Source: a virus
Length of the DNA: 64,000 nucleotides
Virus record (IMG/VR): IMGVR_UViG_3300001533_002283
Span: 62,001 to 126,000 of that record
Strand: one strand, 5' to 3'
Within the stretch, counting starts at the first letter, position 1; each line of letters begins with the position of its first letter. A program made the position numbers and the translations under genes. The notes under the pieces are model-generated. The model searched no databases. It saw nothing but the letters and a program-made list of their open reading frames with translations, and was not told where the DNA came from. Shown here piece by piece: positions 1 to 6,780 of this stretch.

Positions 1-95
1 GAAGTGGCATAAATATCATAGGCAGCGTCTAGTGGGTTAAATTTTTCAGGGAGTTTTAGCCCTTCAACGTTTCTAACTTGAATTGTAATTTCCAT
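1..95 (-). CDS. dut: dUTP diphosphatase, N-terminal fragment (runs off the window)
   Basis: The first 31 codons read leftward from the ATG at 95. They contain GLKLPEKFNPLDAAYDIYA, which resembles the start of trimeric dUTPases (a K-L-P segment, then motif I around A-x-Y/F-D-L/I-Y-A). dUTPase hydrolyses dUTP to dUMP, keeps uracil out of DNA and supplies dUMP for thymidylate synthesis, which fits ThyX and the ribonucleotide reductase elsewhere in the window. Motifs II-V lie outside, so the assignment rests on one motif and on context. Confidence 0.55.
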   Translation of the reverse strand, partial: MEITIQVRNVEGLKLPEKFNPLDAAYDIYAT

Positions 96-199
96 AAGGT
101 GTTATAAATTAATTGTTTTATATCTTAAACTCTTTCCAATTTTCTTAAAATGCTTTCCGGAGTCCAAAGACTCTTTGTTTGTGAAGGAGCAAAGAGACT

Positions 200-215
200 C
201 GCGAATTTATTCGTG
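200..215. repeat. Hairpin, candidate left-end structure of the tnpB element
   Basis: CGCGAAT-TT-ATTCGTG forms a 7-bp stem with one G-T wobble about 100 bases upstream of tnpB. Its AATTTATT core is shared with the perfect hairpin just after tnpB (1470-1487). IS200/IS605 elements carry subterminal hairpins at both ends, so these may mark the element; the exact ends cannot be seen. The rest of 96-310 holds no gene. Confidence 0.4.
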
Positions 216-313
216 AAAGGAATTGCGCAGTAAATTATTGCGGTTTTCATTAAAAGTTAAAAATCTTTAAAAATCGTTTCTATTTTAGAAGAAATTACTG
301 TAATATATAATTG

Positions 314-1453
314 ATGATATGTTATTCAACCAAATTACTTGCCGAAAGTCAAGAGGATTTTGCGGATTTACGCAAACTTCTTGAGTGGCAGCGTTTGGCT
401 TTTAACGAAGCATCTAAGGTTCAATTTGGGCAAAAGAAAAATAGCATTGTTTGGTTGCATGGAAATTTTTATAGAAAATTTAGAGATTCAAATCCATATA
501 TTCCATCTCAGGTAATTGTTCGGGCGGAACAAGAGTGTTTATCTAAATATGCGGGAGCTAAATCGAACAAACATAAACCTGTTAAAGCGCACGAAAAGAG
601 AAATTTAAGTATACAATTAGACCAACGGATTTATTCAGTTAAAGAAAAATATACGATTGGAATTACCACAGCGAACAAAAGAAAACAATTCAAATATGTT
701 TTATATCCCAAACTGAAAGAACTCTTAGATAAGGTCGGTCATAAAGATCCATCTATTTTTGAACGAAATGGGGAATTTTATATCAGTTTTCCCTTTGATG
801 TTAAAGTTGAGCCGGAGAAGCAAAATTTAGCTTTAGGTGTTGATTTGGGCATTCGTGTTGCAGCGGCGTGTTCTGATGGGCGTATAATTAAGGATAAGAA
901 GTTTAATGCAGGGCAGCGCAAACTTCGCTTTTTGAAGCGAAAACTTAAATCGGCGATTCACACACGAAAATCAAAATCAGCCCGCAAGCATTTGAAAAAA
1001 CTCCGCAGAAAAGAGCGGAATAAAAACAAGAACCAAACTTTCTTAATCGCCAATAAGATTCTCCAAACAAAAGCACAAGTTATTACTTTGGAGAATCTTG
1101 AAGGAATTAAGGCTAAAAAACATAAAAATCAGAATAAAAACAAAATCAGTCAGGTTCCGTTATACGAACTTCGGCGAGTTCTAACCTATAAGGCTCTTTT
1201 ACTTGGCAAACAAGTAATTGTTGTTAACCCCGCATTCACTTCTCAAATTGATTCCATCACTGGGAAACGAGAGGGCGAACGTAAGGGTAGGCGTTTTTAT
1301 TCAAAATCAGGTCTAGTCTATGATGCGGATTTGAATGCCGCCAGAAACATAGGCCAAAGATCAAAACTCCCCGTTTCGTATGGAAACATACTTGATGGGC
1401 AAGCCGTTGTCACCCGGCTAATAGTTGGAAATACTTTAAGTAGAAATACTTAA
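314..1453 (+). CDS. tnpB: TnpB (IS200/IS605-type OrfB), RNA-guided nuclease without zinc finger
   Basis: A 379-residue TnpB, normal for the family. RuvC-like motifs are LGVDLGIR (Asp ~177), ITLENLEGI (Glu ~260) and YDADLNAARNI (Asp ~339), so the catalytic triad is present. Between motifs II and III, where most TnpBs have two CxxC pairs, this protein has SQIDSITGKREGERKGRRFY without cysteines. TnpB proteins cut DNA guided by an RNA made from the 3' end of their own gene and the flank. No tnpA is present, so movement would need help in trans. It is the only rightward gene in the left 48 kb, which suggests insertion. A TTG at 311 precedes the chosen ATG. Confidence 0.9.
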   Translation: MICYSTKLLAESQEDFADLRKLLEWQRLAFNEASKVQFGQKKNSIVWLHGNFYRKFRDSNPYIPSQVIVRAEQECLSKYAGAKSNKHKPVKAHEKRNLSIQLDQRIYSVKEKYTIGITTANKRKQFKYVLYPKLKELLDKVGHKDPSIFERNGEFYISFPFDVKVEPEKQNLALGVDLGIRVAAACSDGRIIKDKKFNAGQRKLRFLKRKLKSAIHTRKSKSARKHLKKLRRKERNKNKNQTFLIANKILQTKAQVITLENLEGIKAKKHKNQNKNKISQVPLYELRRVLTYKALLLGKQVIVVNPAFTSQIDSITGKREGERKGRRFYSKSGLVYDADLNAARNIGQRSKLPVSYGNILDGQAVVTRLIVGNTLSRNT

Positions 1454-1674
1454 CTTTTTTCTGGCAAGTCCGCAAATTTATTTGCGGGTAAGTGACGGGA
1501 CGATTTCTCCAACTCTTTAAACTCTTTTTCTGTTAATTCCTTGCACTTAATTTCAAAAACGTCCCCATCTTCCATGCAAGAAATCTCCGACATAAAATCT
1601 TCAAATTTATCCGACCAATAACCGGCTTTTTCTTGGTTATGGATAAACCAGATTTTAACTTTTTTGTTTTCCAT
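1450..1674 (-). CDS. Hypothetical protein with C-terminus encoded by the tnpB flank
   Basis: 74 residues, no recognised domain. The ATG at 1674 lies 4 bases after the stop of the preceding gene and is preferred to a TTG at 1695. The last codons (LPANKFADLPEKS) are read through the palindrome at 1470-1487, and the stop overlaps the tnpB stop, so the original C-terminus was probably replaced when the element inserted. Confidence 0.55.
   Translation of the reverse strand: MENKKVKIWFIHNQEKAGYWSDKFEDFMSEISCMEDGDVFEIKCKELTEKEFKELEKSSRHLPANKFADLPEKS
1470..1487. repeat. Perfect hairpin after tnpB, candidate right end / guide-RNA scaffold
   Basis: CCGCAAAT-TT-ATTTGCGG is a perfect 8-bp stem 17 bases after the tnpB stop. 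It matches the form of the hairpin at 200-215. In IS605-type elements the right end and the 3' part of tnpB give the guide RNA; nearby, GAAATACTT is repeated at the very end of the gene. Confidence 0.45.
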
Positions 1675-1678
1675 AAAA

Positions 1679-1885
1679 TTAATCGGTAAATTCAATTAAA
1701 ACTCGCGGGGCTTGAATCCGAGAGAGAACAATGCGTCGGTTAAATTCTTGTTCTGTAATTAGCTCTTCCATTGATTCCCGAAAATTCTTTAAATCCCAGC
1801 CTTTATGGTCAAGAATAGTAATAGAGCTATACTCTAACTCTTTCAACCAACCATAACTTGATTTTTTAATAATCGTATCGTTCAT
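1679..1885 (-). CDS. Hypothetical small protein
   Basis: 68 residues, charged, no recognised motif. It begins after the A-rich leader AATAAAAATATG common to starts in this region and is packed between two other small genes. Part of the leftward array of small unknown genes. Confidence 0.6.
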   Translation of the reverse strand: MNDTIIKKSSYGWLKELEYSSITILDHKGWDLKNFRESMEELITEQEFNRRIVLSRIQAPRVLIEFTD

Positions 1886-1895
1886 ATTTTTATTT

Positions 1896-2594
1896 TTACT
1901 TTAAAACTACTGCAATTTTATGACTACATCCCCAACTCTTAAATCCCTCATTCACTTTATTAAATTTTTCAATCGCCGCGCTGAGTTCTTCTCGACCTTC
2001 TAAATCTCCCGCGTCAAAATCCTCGTAAGCGTCTGAGGTGAAAGTTTCTAAAATGCTATCCAAATCTAGGTTCACCACCGGCTTCTCATCATCCACCGCC
2101 CAAATATAATCGGGAAGCTCCTCGTCTTCATCCTCTCTCGCGTCAATAAAATCATCTACTGATTCAAAATACTCATCATTCCAGAATACCCGCCCTGACC
2201 AATCCTCTGGTTTAACCTTTCGCGCTTCCTCAAACAGTTTTTTATCCTGCGCGCGAGAAAACGCCTCGTTGGCTCGCTTGTTGATTAATTCAATCTCAGC
2301 GTCCGACAAATAATGTTCCAAAACTCTGGTGAGCACAAAACTTTTACCCGCGCCCCTCCAAAAGTAATTCTCGCCCCACATTTGCCCCGTCTCAAGGTGA
2401 CAAATCCAACCGGGGATTTCCTTGTTGTTTTGCAAATGAACCGGGCCAAACTTATCATCAGAAATAAAATCTCTAATCTCTGCCATTCTCTCGGGCGAGA
2501 ATAATTCAGTTTTTTCCAAGTTCTCAGGTTTCTCCAAAATATTAGAAAAACAAGAAATGCGCGGGCGTTCAATTTTTTGTTCAATATTACTCAT
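1896..2594 (-). CDS. Hypothetical acidic protein
   Basis: 232 residues from the ATG at 2594; a TTG at 2666 would add 24 residues and close the gap to the preceding gene. The middle is very acidic (REDEDEELPDY). It contains a W-x-C-H-L-E-T-G-Q segment and ends SHKIAVVLK. No function recognised. The start is uncertain because neither codon has a clear ribosome-binding site. Confidence 0.6.
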   Translation of the reverse strand: MSNIEQKIERPRISCFSNILEKPENLEKTELFSPERMAEIRDFISDDKFGPVHLQNNKEIPGWICHLETGQMWGENYFWRGAGKSFVLTRVLEHYLSDAEIELINKRANEAFSRAQDKKLFEEARKVKPEDWSGRVFWNDEYFESVDDFIDAREDEDEELPDYIWAVDDEKPVVNLDLDSILETFTSDAYEDFDAGDLEGREELSAAIEKFNKVNEGFKSWGCSHKIAVVLK

Positions 2595-2696
2595 AATTAG
2601 TTGTTCAAATTCCTCTCTCCCCCCACTCTCCTTCTTTCCCGCGCTCTCGTCAAGCTTTTTCTCCAAATTTCGCCGGTTAAAATCGGGAATTTTACC

Positions 2697-3056
2697 TCAA
2701 TCAAATTTCAACTCCTCGTGATTAGGATACGCCATAGACACCACAAAGGCAATTGGCGAACTTGCCGCGCGCCACAGTTTTTGGTCATCAAGGGTTGCGC
2801 CTGAGACATCGGTGAATCCTTCCTTTTCTAGATAAGCAAATTTTGCCATGTCTGCGATTAATCCGTAGAAGTTGCCCTCATTATTTAACCCTATGATTCC
2901 TAATGACTTACGATTTTTATATTCGCAGGAGTAAGTGAAAGTGGTGTTGCCTTCTGAGTCTAAACCCGGCTCCATTTCTACCTTGAAATTATTTAAGACT
3001 AATAAATAATTAACTTCTTTTAGATATTTCCTTATTTTGTTTTGAGTTGAAGTCAT
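2697..3056 (-). CDS. Hypothetical protein
   Basis: 119 soluble residues with no family recognised. It ends 103 bases before the ATG chosen for the next gene and starts directly after the Dam-type methyltransferase, with which it is probably co-transcribed. Confidence 0.6.
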   Translation of the reverse strand: MTSTQNKIRKYLKEVNYLLVLNNFKVEMEPGLDSEGNTTFTYSCEYKNRKSLGIIGLNNEGNFYGLIADMAKFAYLEKEGFTDVSGATLDDQKLWRAASSPIAFVVSMAYPNHEELKFD

Positions 3057-3059
3057 AAA

Positions 3060-3578
3060 TTAATTTTTGTCTAGTCTAACATAGATTCCGTCAATTTTTT
3101 TGATTCGCCGATAAGCTTCTTCGCCCCAAGCAATTAGACAAGAAGGAGCATTGCCATTAGATTTTTCCACCCCTTCACTATTAAGAAATTTGATACGTTT
3201 AGTGATAAAATTAATGCCCGTGGCAGATTTGACGAACTGAGCCCAAGCGCGGGTTTCTGTTCTGGCAAAGCATAAGACAATAATCTCAACACCCTTTGCT
3301 GCCTCCTCATTACATTTTTTTAACCATTCATAGCTATCCGAATAGGGAAAATTACAAAAAACTGTTTTATATTTGTTCCAGTCTTGAATCAACCCATTTT
3401 CTTTTTCCGTGAAATAATGGTGCGCGGTTTGAACAATTGGCTTTCCGTCTGGTAAGTGTCCGCATGGGTCTAGGTCGGAAACGCCGATTGAGTTGATAAT
3501 CCAAGGGGGCGTAAGCCAACAATTTGTAAGTGTGTGTTCTGGGCCGAGTTGCGTTGCATTATGGAAGTTTTTACTCAT
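3060..3578 (-). CDS. dam: Phage Dam-type DNA N6-adenine methyltransferase
   Basis: 172 residues resembling the phage DNA N-6-adenine methyltransferase (Dam) family: WLTPPWIINSIG near residue 22, DLDPCG near 36 and CNFPYS near 74, with the order WLTPP - DLDP - FTEKENGL - NxPY typical of that family. It should move a methyl group from S-adenosylmethionine to adenine in DNA, usually to protect phage DNA from restriction. The catalytic motif, normally NPPY or DPPY, reads NFPY here, so activity is less certain. Immediate neighbours are unknown genes. Confidence 0.8.
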   Translation of the reverse strand: MSKNFHNATQLGPEHTLTNCWLTPPWIINSIGVSDLDPCGHLPDGKPIVQTAHHYFTEKENGLIQDWNKYKTVFCNFPYSDSYEWLKKCNEEAAKGVEIIVLCFARTETRAWAQFVKSATGINFITKRIKFLNSEGVEKSNGNAPSCLIAWGEEAYRRIKKIDGIYVRLDKN

Positions 3579-3582
3579 ATTT

Positions 3583-4035
3583 TTATTTAATTAATTTAAC
3601 TCCGACCTTCATCACATCTTTTTGCCCCGCCCAATGTTGTTCGTCACTGATTCTATCCAAATAAGTTGTTTCGTGAATTATGTTTGTAACTCTCACTTCT
3701 TTTAACGAAATATCACCAGTCCGCCCCTGAGAATCCGAGTATGAATAAACTTCATCAATAACGCTATTTAACATCCTCTGGAACAAACCAAATACAAAAA
3801 TCAGCGTGCCATCATGGGTAGATTCGCGCGTGATATAAAAATCTGGTTTAATAGAGTCATCAATAATGAATGTCTTCAACCATTGCTCTGCCGCCTCTTT
3901 TTCAATCAGGGGCTTTTTCTCCATCTCAATCCACCCCGGACTTTTATAACAAAATCGGGAGTCGGATTGAGGTTCAGGCTCAAGCGGCTTTGAATATTGA
4001 TCTAGCCAGCTTTTAATATCTATGGTTGTTGTCAT
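3583..4035 (-). CDS. Hypothetical protein
   Basis: 150 residues; no membrane segment or known motif. Four bases separate it from the methyltransferase gene downstream, suggesting one transcript. Confidence 0.6.
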   Translation of the reverse strand: MTTTIDIKSWLDQYSKPLEPEPQSDSRFCYKSPGWIEMEKKPLIEKEAAEQWLKTFIIDDSIKPDFYITRESTHDGTLIFVFGLFQRMLNSVIDEVYSYSDSQGRTGDISLKEVRVTNIIHETTYLDRISDEQHWAGQKDVMKVGVKLIK

Positions 4036-4037
4036 AT

Positions 4038-4394
4038 TTATTTTTTAATATCTTCTAAATCTACAAATTCTATCAAGTGATAAGAACTTTGAATCTTCAA
4101 GTGTCTTACCAAATACGGTGATACTTTTCCGCTTTTGAGCATCCATGTCCAGTATAAATCGCGGAGGCTAATAAGTTTACCTTGTTTTTTTGCGGCTTTT
4201 CCTAGTCGGGAAATAATTCTTGATGAAACATTAGTATGAAGAAGAATTAAAGTCATCCAATTAACATCGCCGAAAATACCCCGAAATTGGAGCCAATTGG
4301 AGATATACTCGCCATCATCTTTCTGCCCCCTTTCAAAATTTTTCAACATTTGTTTAAACTCTCGCCGGATGTTGTTATGATTATTGCGGGGCAT
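4038..4394 (-). CDS. Hypothetical basic protein
   Basis: 118 residues, rich in Lys and Arg at both ends (PRNNHNNIRREFKQML at the start), possibly nucleic-acid binding by charge alone. No family recognised. Two to three bases from each neighbour. Confidence 0.6.
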   Translation of the reverse strand: MPRNNHNNIRREFKQMLKNFERGQKDDGEYISNWLQFRGIFGDVNWMTLILLHTNVSSRIISRLGKAAKKQGKLISLRDLYWTWMLKSGKVSPYLVRHLKIQSSYHLIEFVDLEDIKK

Positions 4395-4396
4395 AA

Positions 4397-4648
4397 TTAA
4401 ACTCTCTCAAAACTATAATCCCATTCATTTATTAAAAATTGTAAATATTTTAATTCCACGTCGGTTAAAACCCTATCTTTTTTCACAAAAAAAATTCCGT
4501 GCCCATGATCGGTGATCCCGCTCTTTTCTAAGAAATTAAGCGCGTTATAAAATTCGTCGTTATCTTCCTCTAAGGATTTTTTACTAAAAATTTCTTCTTT
4601 GAAAAATTTGGCTAAATCTTGCTCTTGGCACTCATTTGAATTATTCAT
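4397..4648 (-). CDS. Hypothetical small acidic protein
   Basis: 83 residues, acidic, no recognised motif. Its start overlaps the end of the DUF4326-like gene by 8 bases, indicating translational coupling. Confidence 0.6.
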   Translation of the reverse strand: MNNSNECQEQDLAKFFKEEIFSKKSLEEDNDEFYNALNFLEKSGITDHGHGIFFVKKDRVLTDVELKYLQFLINEWDYSFERV

Positions 4649-5012
4649 CGGGGGTGGCGTAAGGTTTTAATATTTCTTCAATTTTGTTTTTGATAATTTC
4701 GGCATGACAAGGTTTGAACAATGGTGGACCCGCACACCAACACATTAAGGCGATATTTTCCCCCTTGTAAACTCTTCGTGCGATTTTCTTCGTCTCTTCC
4801 AGCATGGGTCCATTATTGGTACAATCTTGCTGAAAGTCAATTTTATATTTTTCAATTACTTGCGCACGTTCGTTATCGTCTAAATGATTGTGAAGTATAT
4901 GGGGATTTCCCAAAATTGGATTTTTCCTATCAACATCAATTAAAAGAAACGAATCATCAAACTTTTCCCCGTCTTTGCGTTTTGAACCGATTTTGACAGA
5001 ACCGAATTTCAT
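4641..5012 (-). CDS. DUF4326-like protein
   Basis: 123 residues. The pattern L-G-N-P-H, then R-A-Q-V-I-E-K-Y near residue 50, and the C-terminal MCWCAGPPLFKPCHAEII match DUF4326, a phage and bacterial family of unknown function with a C-x-C...C-H-A/G-D/E signature that could bind metal. It overlaps both neighbours by a few bases. The role is unknown; the family call rests on the Cys/His pattern. Confidence 0.65.
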   Translation of the reverse strand: MKFGSVKIGSKRKDGEKFDDSFLLIDVDRKNPILGNPHILHNHLDDNERAQVIEKYKIDFQQDCTNNGPMLEETKKIARRVYKGENIALMCWCAGPPLFKPCHAEIIKNKIEEILKPYATPDE

Positions 5013-5287
5013 TTTTTCGCCTTTATTATTTTCCCTTCGTGGGTATAATTCTGCCGATAAGATTCCTCGTTATTATGGCGCGACCAATCTGCCCATCTGG
5101 AGTATGGCTCCCAGCCCATTTTGTCATACCAGCGAAGCATATCGCGGCAACATCTACCAATGTCTGACTTTTCTAAACAAAAAGTTTCGTCGTGGATTTT
5201 ACCCAATCTGAATAAACGGCAATGGTATTGCTTGCCGATTTTAGTAACTTTGATTGACAAGGGCTCTATATAATTTTCTTCACTCAT
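5009..5287 (-). CDS. Hypothetical protein
   Basis: 92 residues from the ATG at 5287, which follows GAGGGGGATTGACT, one of the few Shine-Dalgarno-like sequences here; a longer reading to 5344 lies inside the preceding gene and is not used. Trp/Tyr/Arg-rich centre, no family recognised. Confidence 0.6.
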   Translation of the reverse strand: MSEENYIEPLSIKVTKIGKQYHCRLFRLGKIHDETFCLEKSDIGRCCRDMLRWYDKMGWEPYSRWADWSRHNNEESYRQNYTHEGKIIKAKK

Positions 5288-5289
5288 AG

Positions 5290-5727
5290 TCAATCCCCCT
5301 CTTTTGCGTCCAGAGTTAGAAAATAATCTCGTATCATTTGCCACTCCGCGTTCCGATAACCCGACTCAACGTAAATGCGCGGTTCGTTCATATTATGTTC
5401 GTTCCCATCAATGTATTCCTGCGCGGCGACACGAGTAAAAAAGGGTTGTTTGTTATGCCAAATATCTTTATAGGGAACTTTGTGCCAGCCCTCTTGCACG
5501 TTTTCATAACTTAGCTGCCATTCATCTTGCTCGTCCAACTCTCTGTATTTTTCATCATCCGCCTCATTATAATCCCTGTCCATCCAAATGTAATCGCCCG
5601 AACAATCATCGCAGTAATAAATCCGCTCTTTGGTCTGAACGATATACTGAGGCAAGTGGGTTGCAAGATTATCTTGTTCGCGCAAGTTTTTAATTAGTTT
5701 TTGAATATTCTCTGGGATGTTATTCAT
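5290..5727 (-). CDS. Conserved phage hypothetical protein
   Basis: 145 residues. A CDDC pair near residue 40 and the C-terminal sequence with FFTRVAAQEYIDGN, then EPRIYVESGYRNAEW, match a protein family often met in phages and prophages, function unknown. It overlaps the next small gene by 4 bases (ATGA). Confidence 0.7.
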   Translation of the reverse strand: MNNIPENIQKLIKNLREQDNLATHLPQYIVQTKERIYYCDDCSGDYIWMDRDYNEADDEKYRELDEQDEWQLSYENVQEGWHKVPYKDIWHNKQPFFTRVAAQEYIDGNEHNMNEPRIYVESGYRNAEWQMIRDYFLTLDAKEGD

Positions 5728-5882
5728 TGGGTTTCGCCTTTTGTGGTTAATTCTAACTCCATCTTTTTAACAACCTGATCCCAACGGATAAAAATCTCAG
5801 CGGGTTTTCCATTCTCTCTTACAATCCACCCAGTTTTTGCTGCCTCGATGGTCAAAGTTTTATATTGTTCTTTGGTTTTCAT
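5724..5882 (-). CDS. Hypothetical 52-residue protein
   Basis: A short gene linked by ATGA overlaps to both neighbours: its start is in the stop of the gene at 5879-6217, and its stop is in the start of the gene at 5290-5727. It begins MKTKEQYKTLTIEAAKTGW. This exact coupling supports it as real despite its size. No function recognised. Confidence 0.6.
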   Translation of the reverse strand: MKTKEQYKTLTIEAAKTGWIVRENGKPAEIFIRWDQVVKKMELELTTKGETQ

Positions 5883-6217
5883 AAGTTTGGATACTGCTTC
5901 CCCGTCAGTCTCAGGTTTTCCAGTCGTTCAGTCAAGGAGGAAATATGGGAAAGTAACGCGCGCTCCTGTTCTTCCCGCCCAACACAAATGATTCCACCTT
6001 CAACATAACCAATCTCGTCATGCAAACCATGTGCAAATTCACTCGCTTCTTTTTTGGTCAAAAACCCATGTTCAAAACTTGCGGGCTCGTAATAGTCCGC
6101 ACTCAAACTACCGTGCCACACGAACCACTCATCGCCCCACGGCATAATAAAAATTGCATTGTCCGCGCTTATGTTAACTTCCTCCTTTTTGAGATTTTTG
6201 AAAACGGCGATAATCAT
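5879..6217 (-). CDS. Hypothetical protein
   Basis: 112 residues beginning MIIAVFKNLKKEEVN; no known family. It overlaps the downstream 52-residue gene by 4 bases and the upstream small gene by 44 bases in another frame. Confidence 0.6.
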   Translation of the reverse strand: MIIAVFKNLKKEEVNISADNAIFIMPWGDEWFVWHGSLSADYYEPASFEHGFLTKKEASEFAHGLHDEIGYVEGGIICVGREEQERALLSHISSLTERLENLRLTGKQYPNL

Positions 6218-6317
6218 TCTTTAGCGAGACCTTTTCTTTTTCGGTCAATTCTTCTTTAGTAAATAATACTTTCACCAAAGCTTTTGCCGCCGCCTTCGTC
6301 ACGTCATTTCTTTTCAT
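6174..6317 (-). CDS. Hypothetical 47-residue protein
   Basis: Starts with ATG at 6317 (MKRNDVTKAAAKALVKVLF) and reads through the gap between two clear genes before overlapping the next start by 44 bases. Lys-rich with helical character. Plausible because it fills an otherwise empty gap; the long overlap makes it less certain. Confidence 0.45.
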   Translation of the reverse strand: MKRNDVTKAAAKALVKVLFTKEELTEKEKVSLKNDYRRFQKSQKGGS

Positions 6318-6325
6318 AATTAAAA

Positions 6326-6514
6326 TTATAAAACAACCTCTCGTTTAAAATAAAATTGAACGATCACCGGCCAATTCGAAGAAGTGTTGGAAAGATTATC
6401 TACGCATGAAACGGTTGAGCATAACTCCCAACCGTTCTCACCAAGTTTGTTAAGAAGCTCGTTAGAAAGAGTCCCGTTTTTGCCATATTCTATACAGTAT
6501 TCCCATGTTTTCAC
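6326..6514 (-). CDS. DUF4177-like small protein
   Basis: 62 residues. WEYCIEYGKNG...LLNKLGENGWELCS has the spacing of DUF4177-type proteins (W-E-Y ... L-N-x-L-G-x-x-G-W-E-L), a small beta fold of unknown role in phages and bacteria. ATGA overlap with the preceding gene. Confidence 0.55.
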   Translation of the reverse strand: MKTWEYCIEYGKNGTLSNELLNKLGENGWELCSTVSCVDNLSNTSSNWPVIVQFYFKREVVL

Positions 6515-6780
6515 AGAAATTCGCCCTCCCGAACAATCTCATAATGGTGATTCATTTTTAACCCGGTCTCCCATGACTTTAACTGCTCGTTCCAGATATC
6601 TTGAACGGAATCATCGGGACACTTCTCCATTTCGTGGAGGGCGTCTTTGATAGCATTGGTTAGTTTAATCCAATCTTGATTTGTTTTCATTCGTTTGTCT
6701 CCTCCCAAAAAGTATAGCTTCCAATTCCATAAGGGGCGCGTTCCATCTTTATGCTGGATAATTTTTAAATTCTTGCTCAC
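6511..6780 (-). CDS. Hypothetical protein
   Basis: 89 residues, no recognised domain. It overlaps the stop of the polymerase gene by 4 bases (ATGA), so it is translated from the polymerase transcript. Confidence 0.6.
   Translation of the reverse strand: MSKNLKIIQHKDGTRPLWNWKLYFLGGDKRMKTNQDWIKLTNAIKDALHEMEKCPDDSVQDIWNEQLKSWETGLKMNHHYEIVREGEFL

Noticed and set aside
2625-2653. TTGACG upstream of the gene at 1896-2594 as a promoter
   Set aside because: At 17 bp the -10 position reads GAGAGT, unlike any -10 box.
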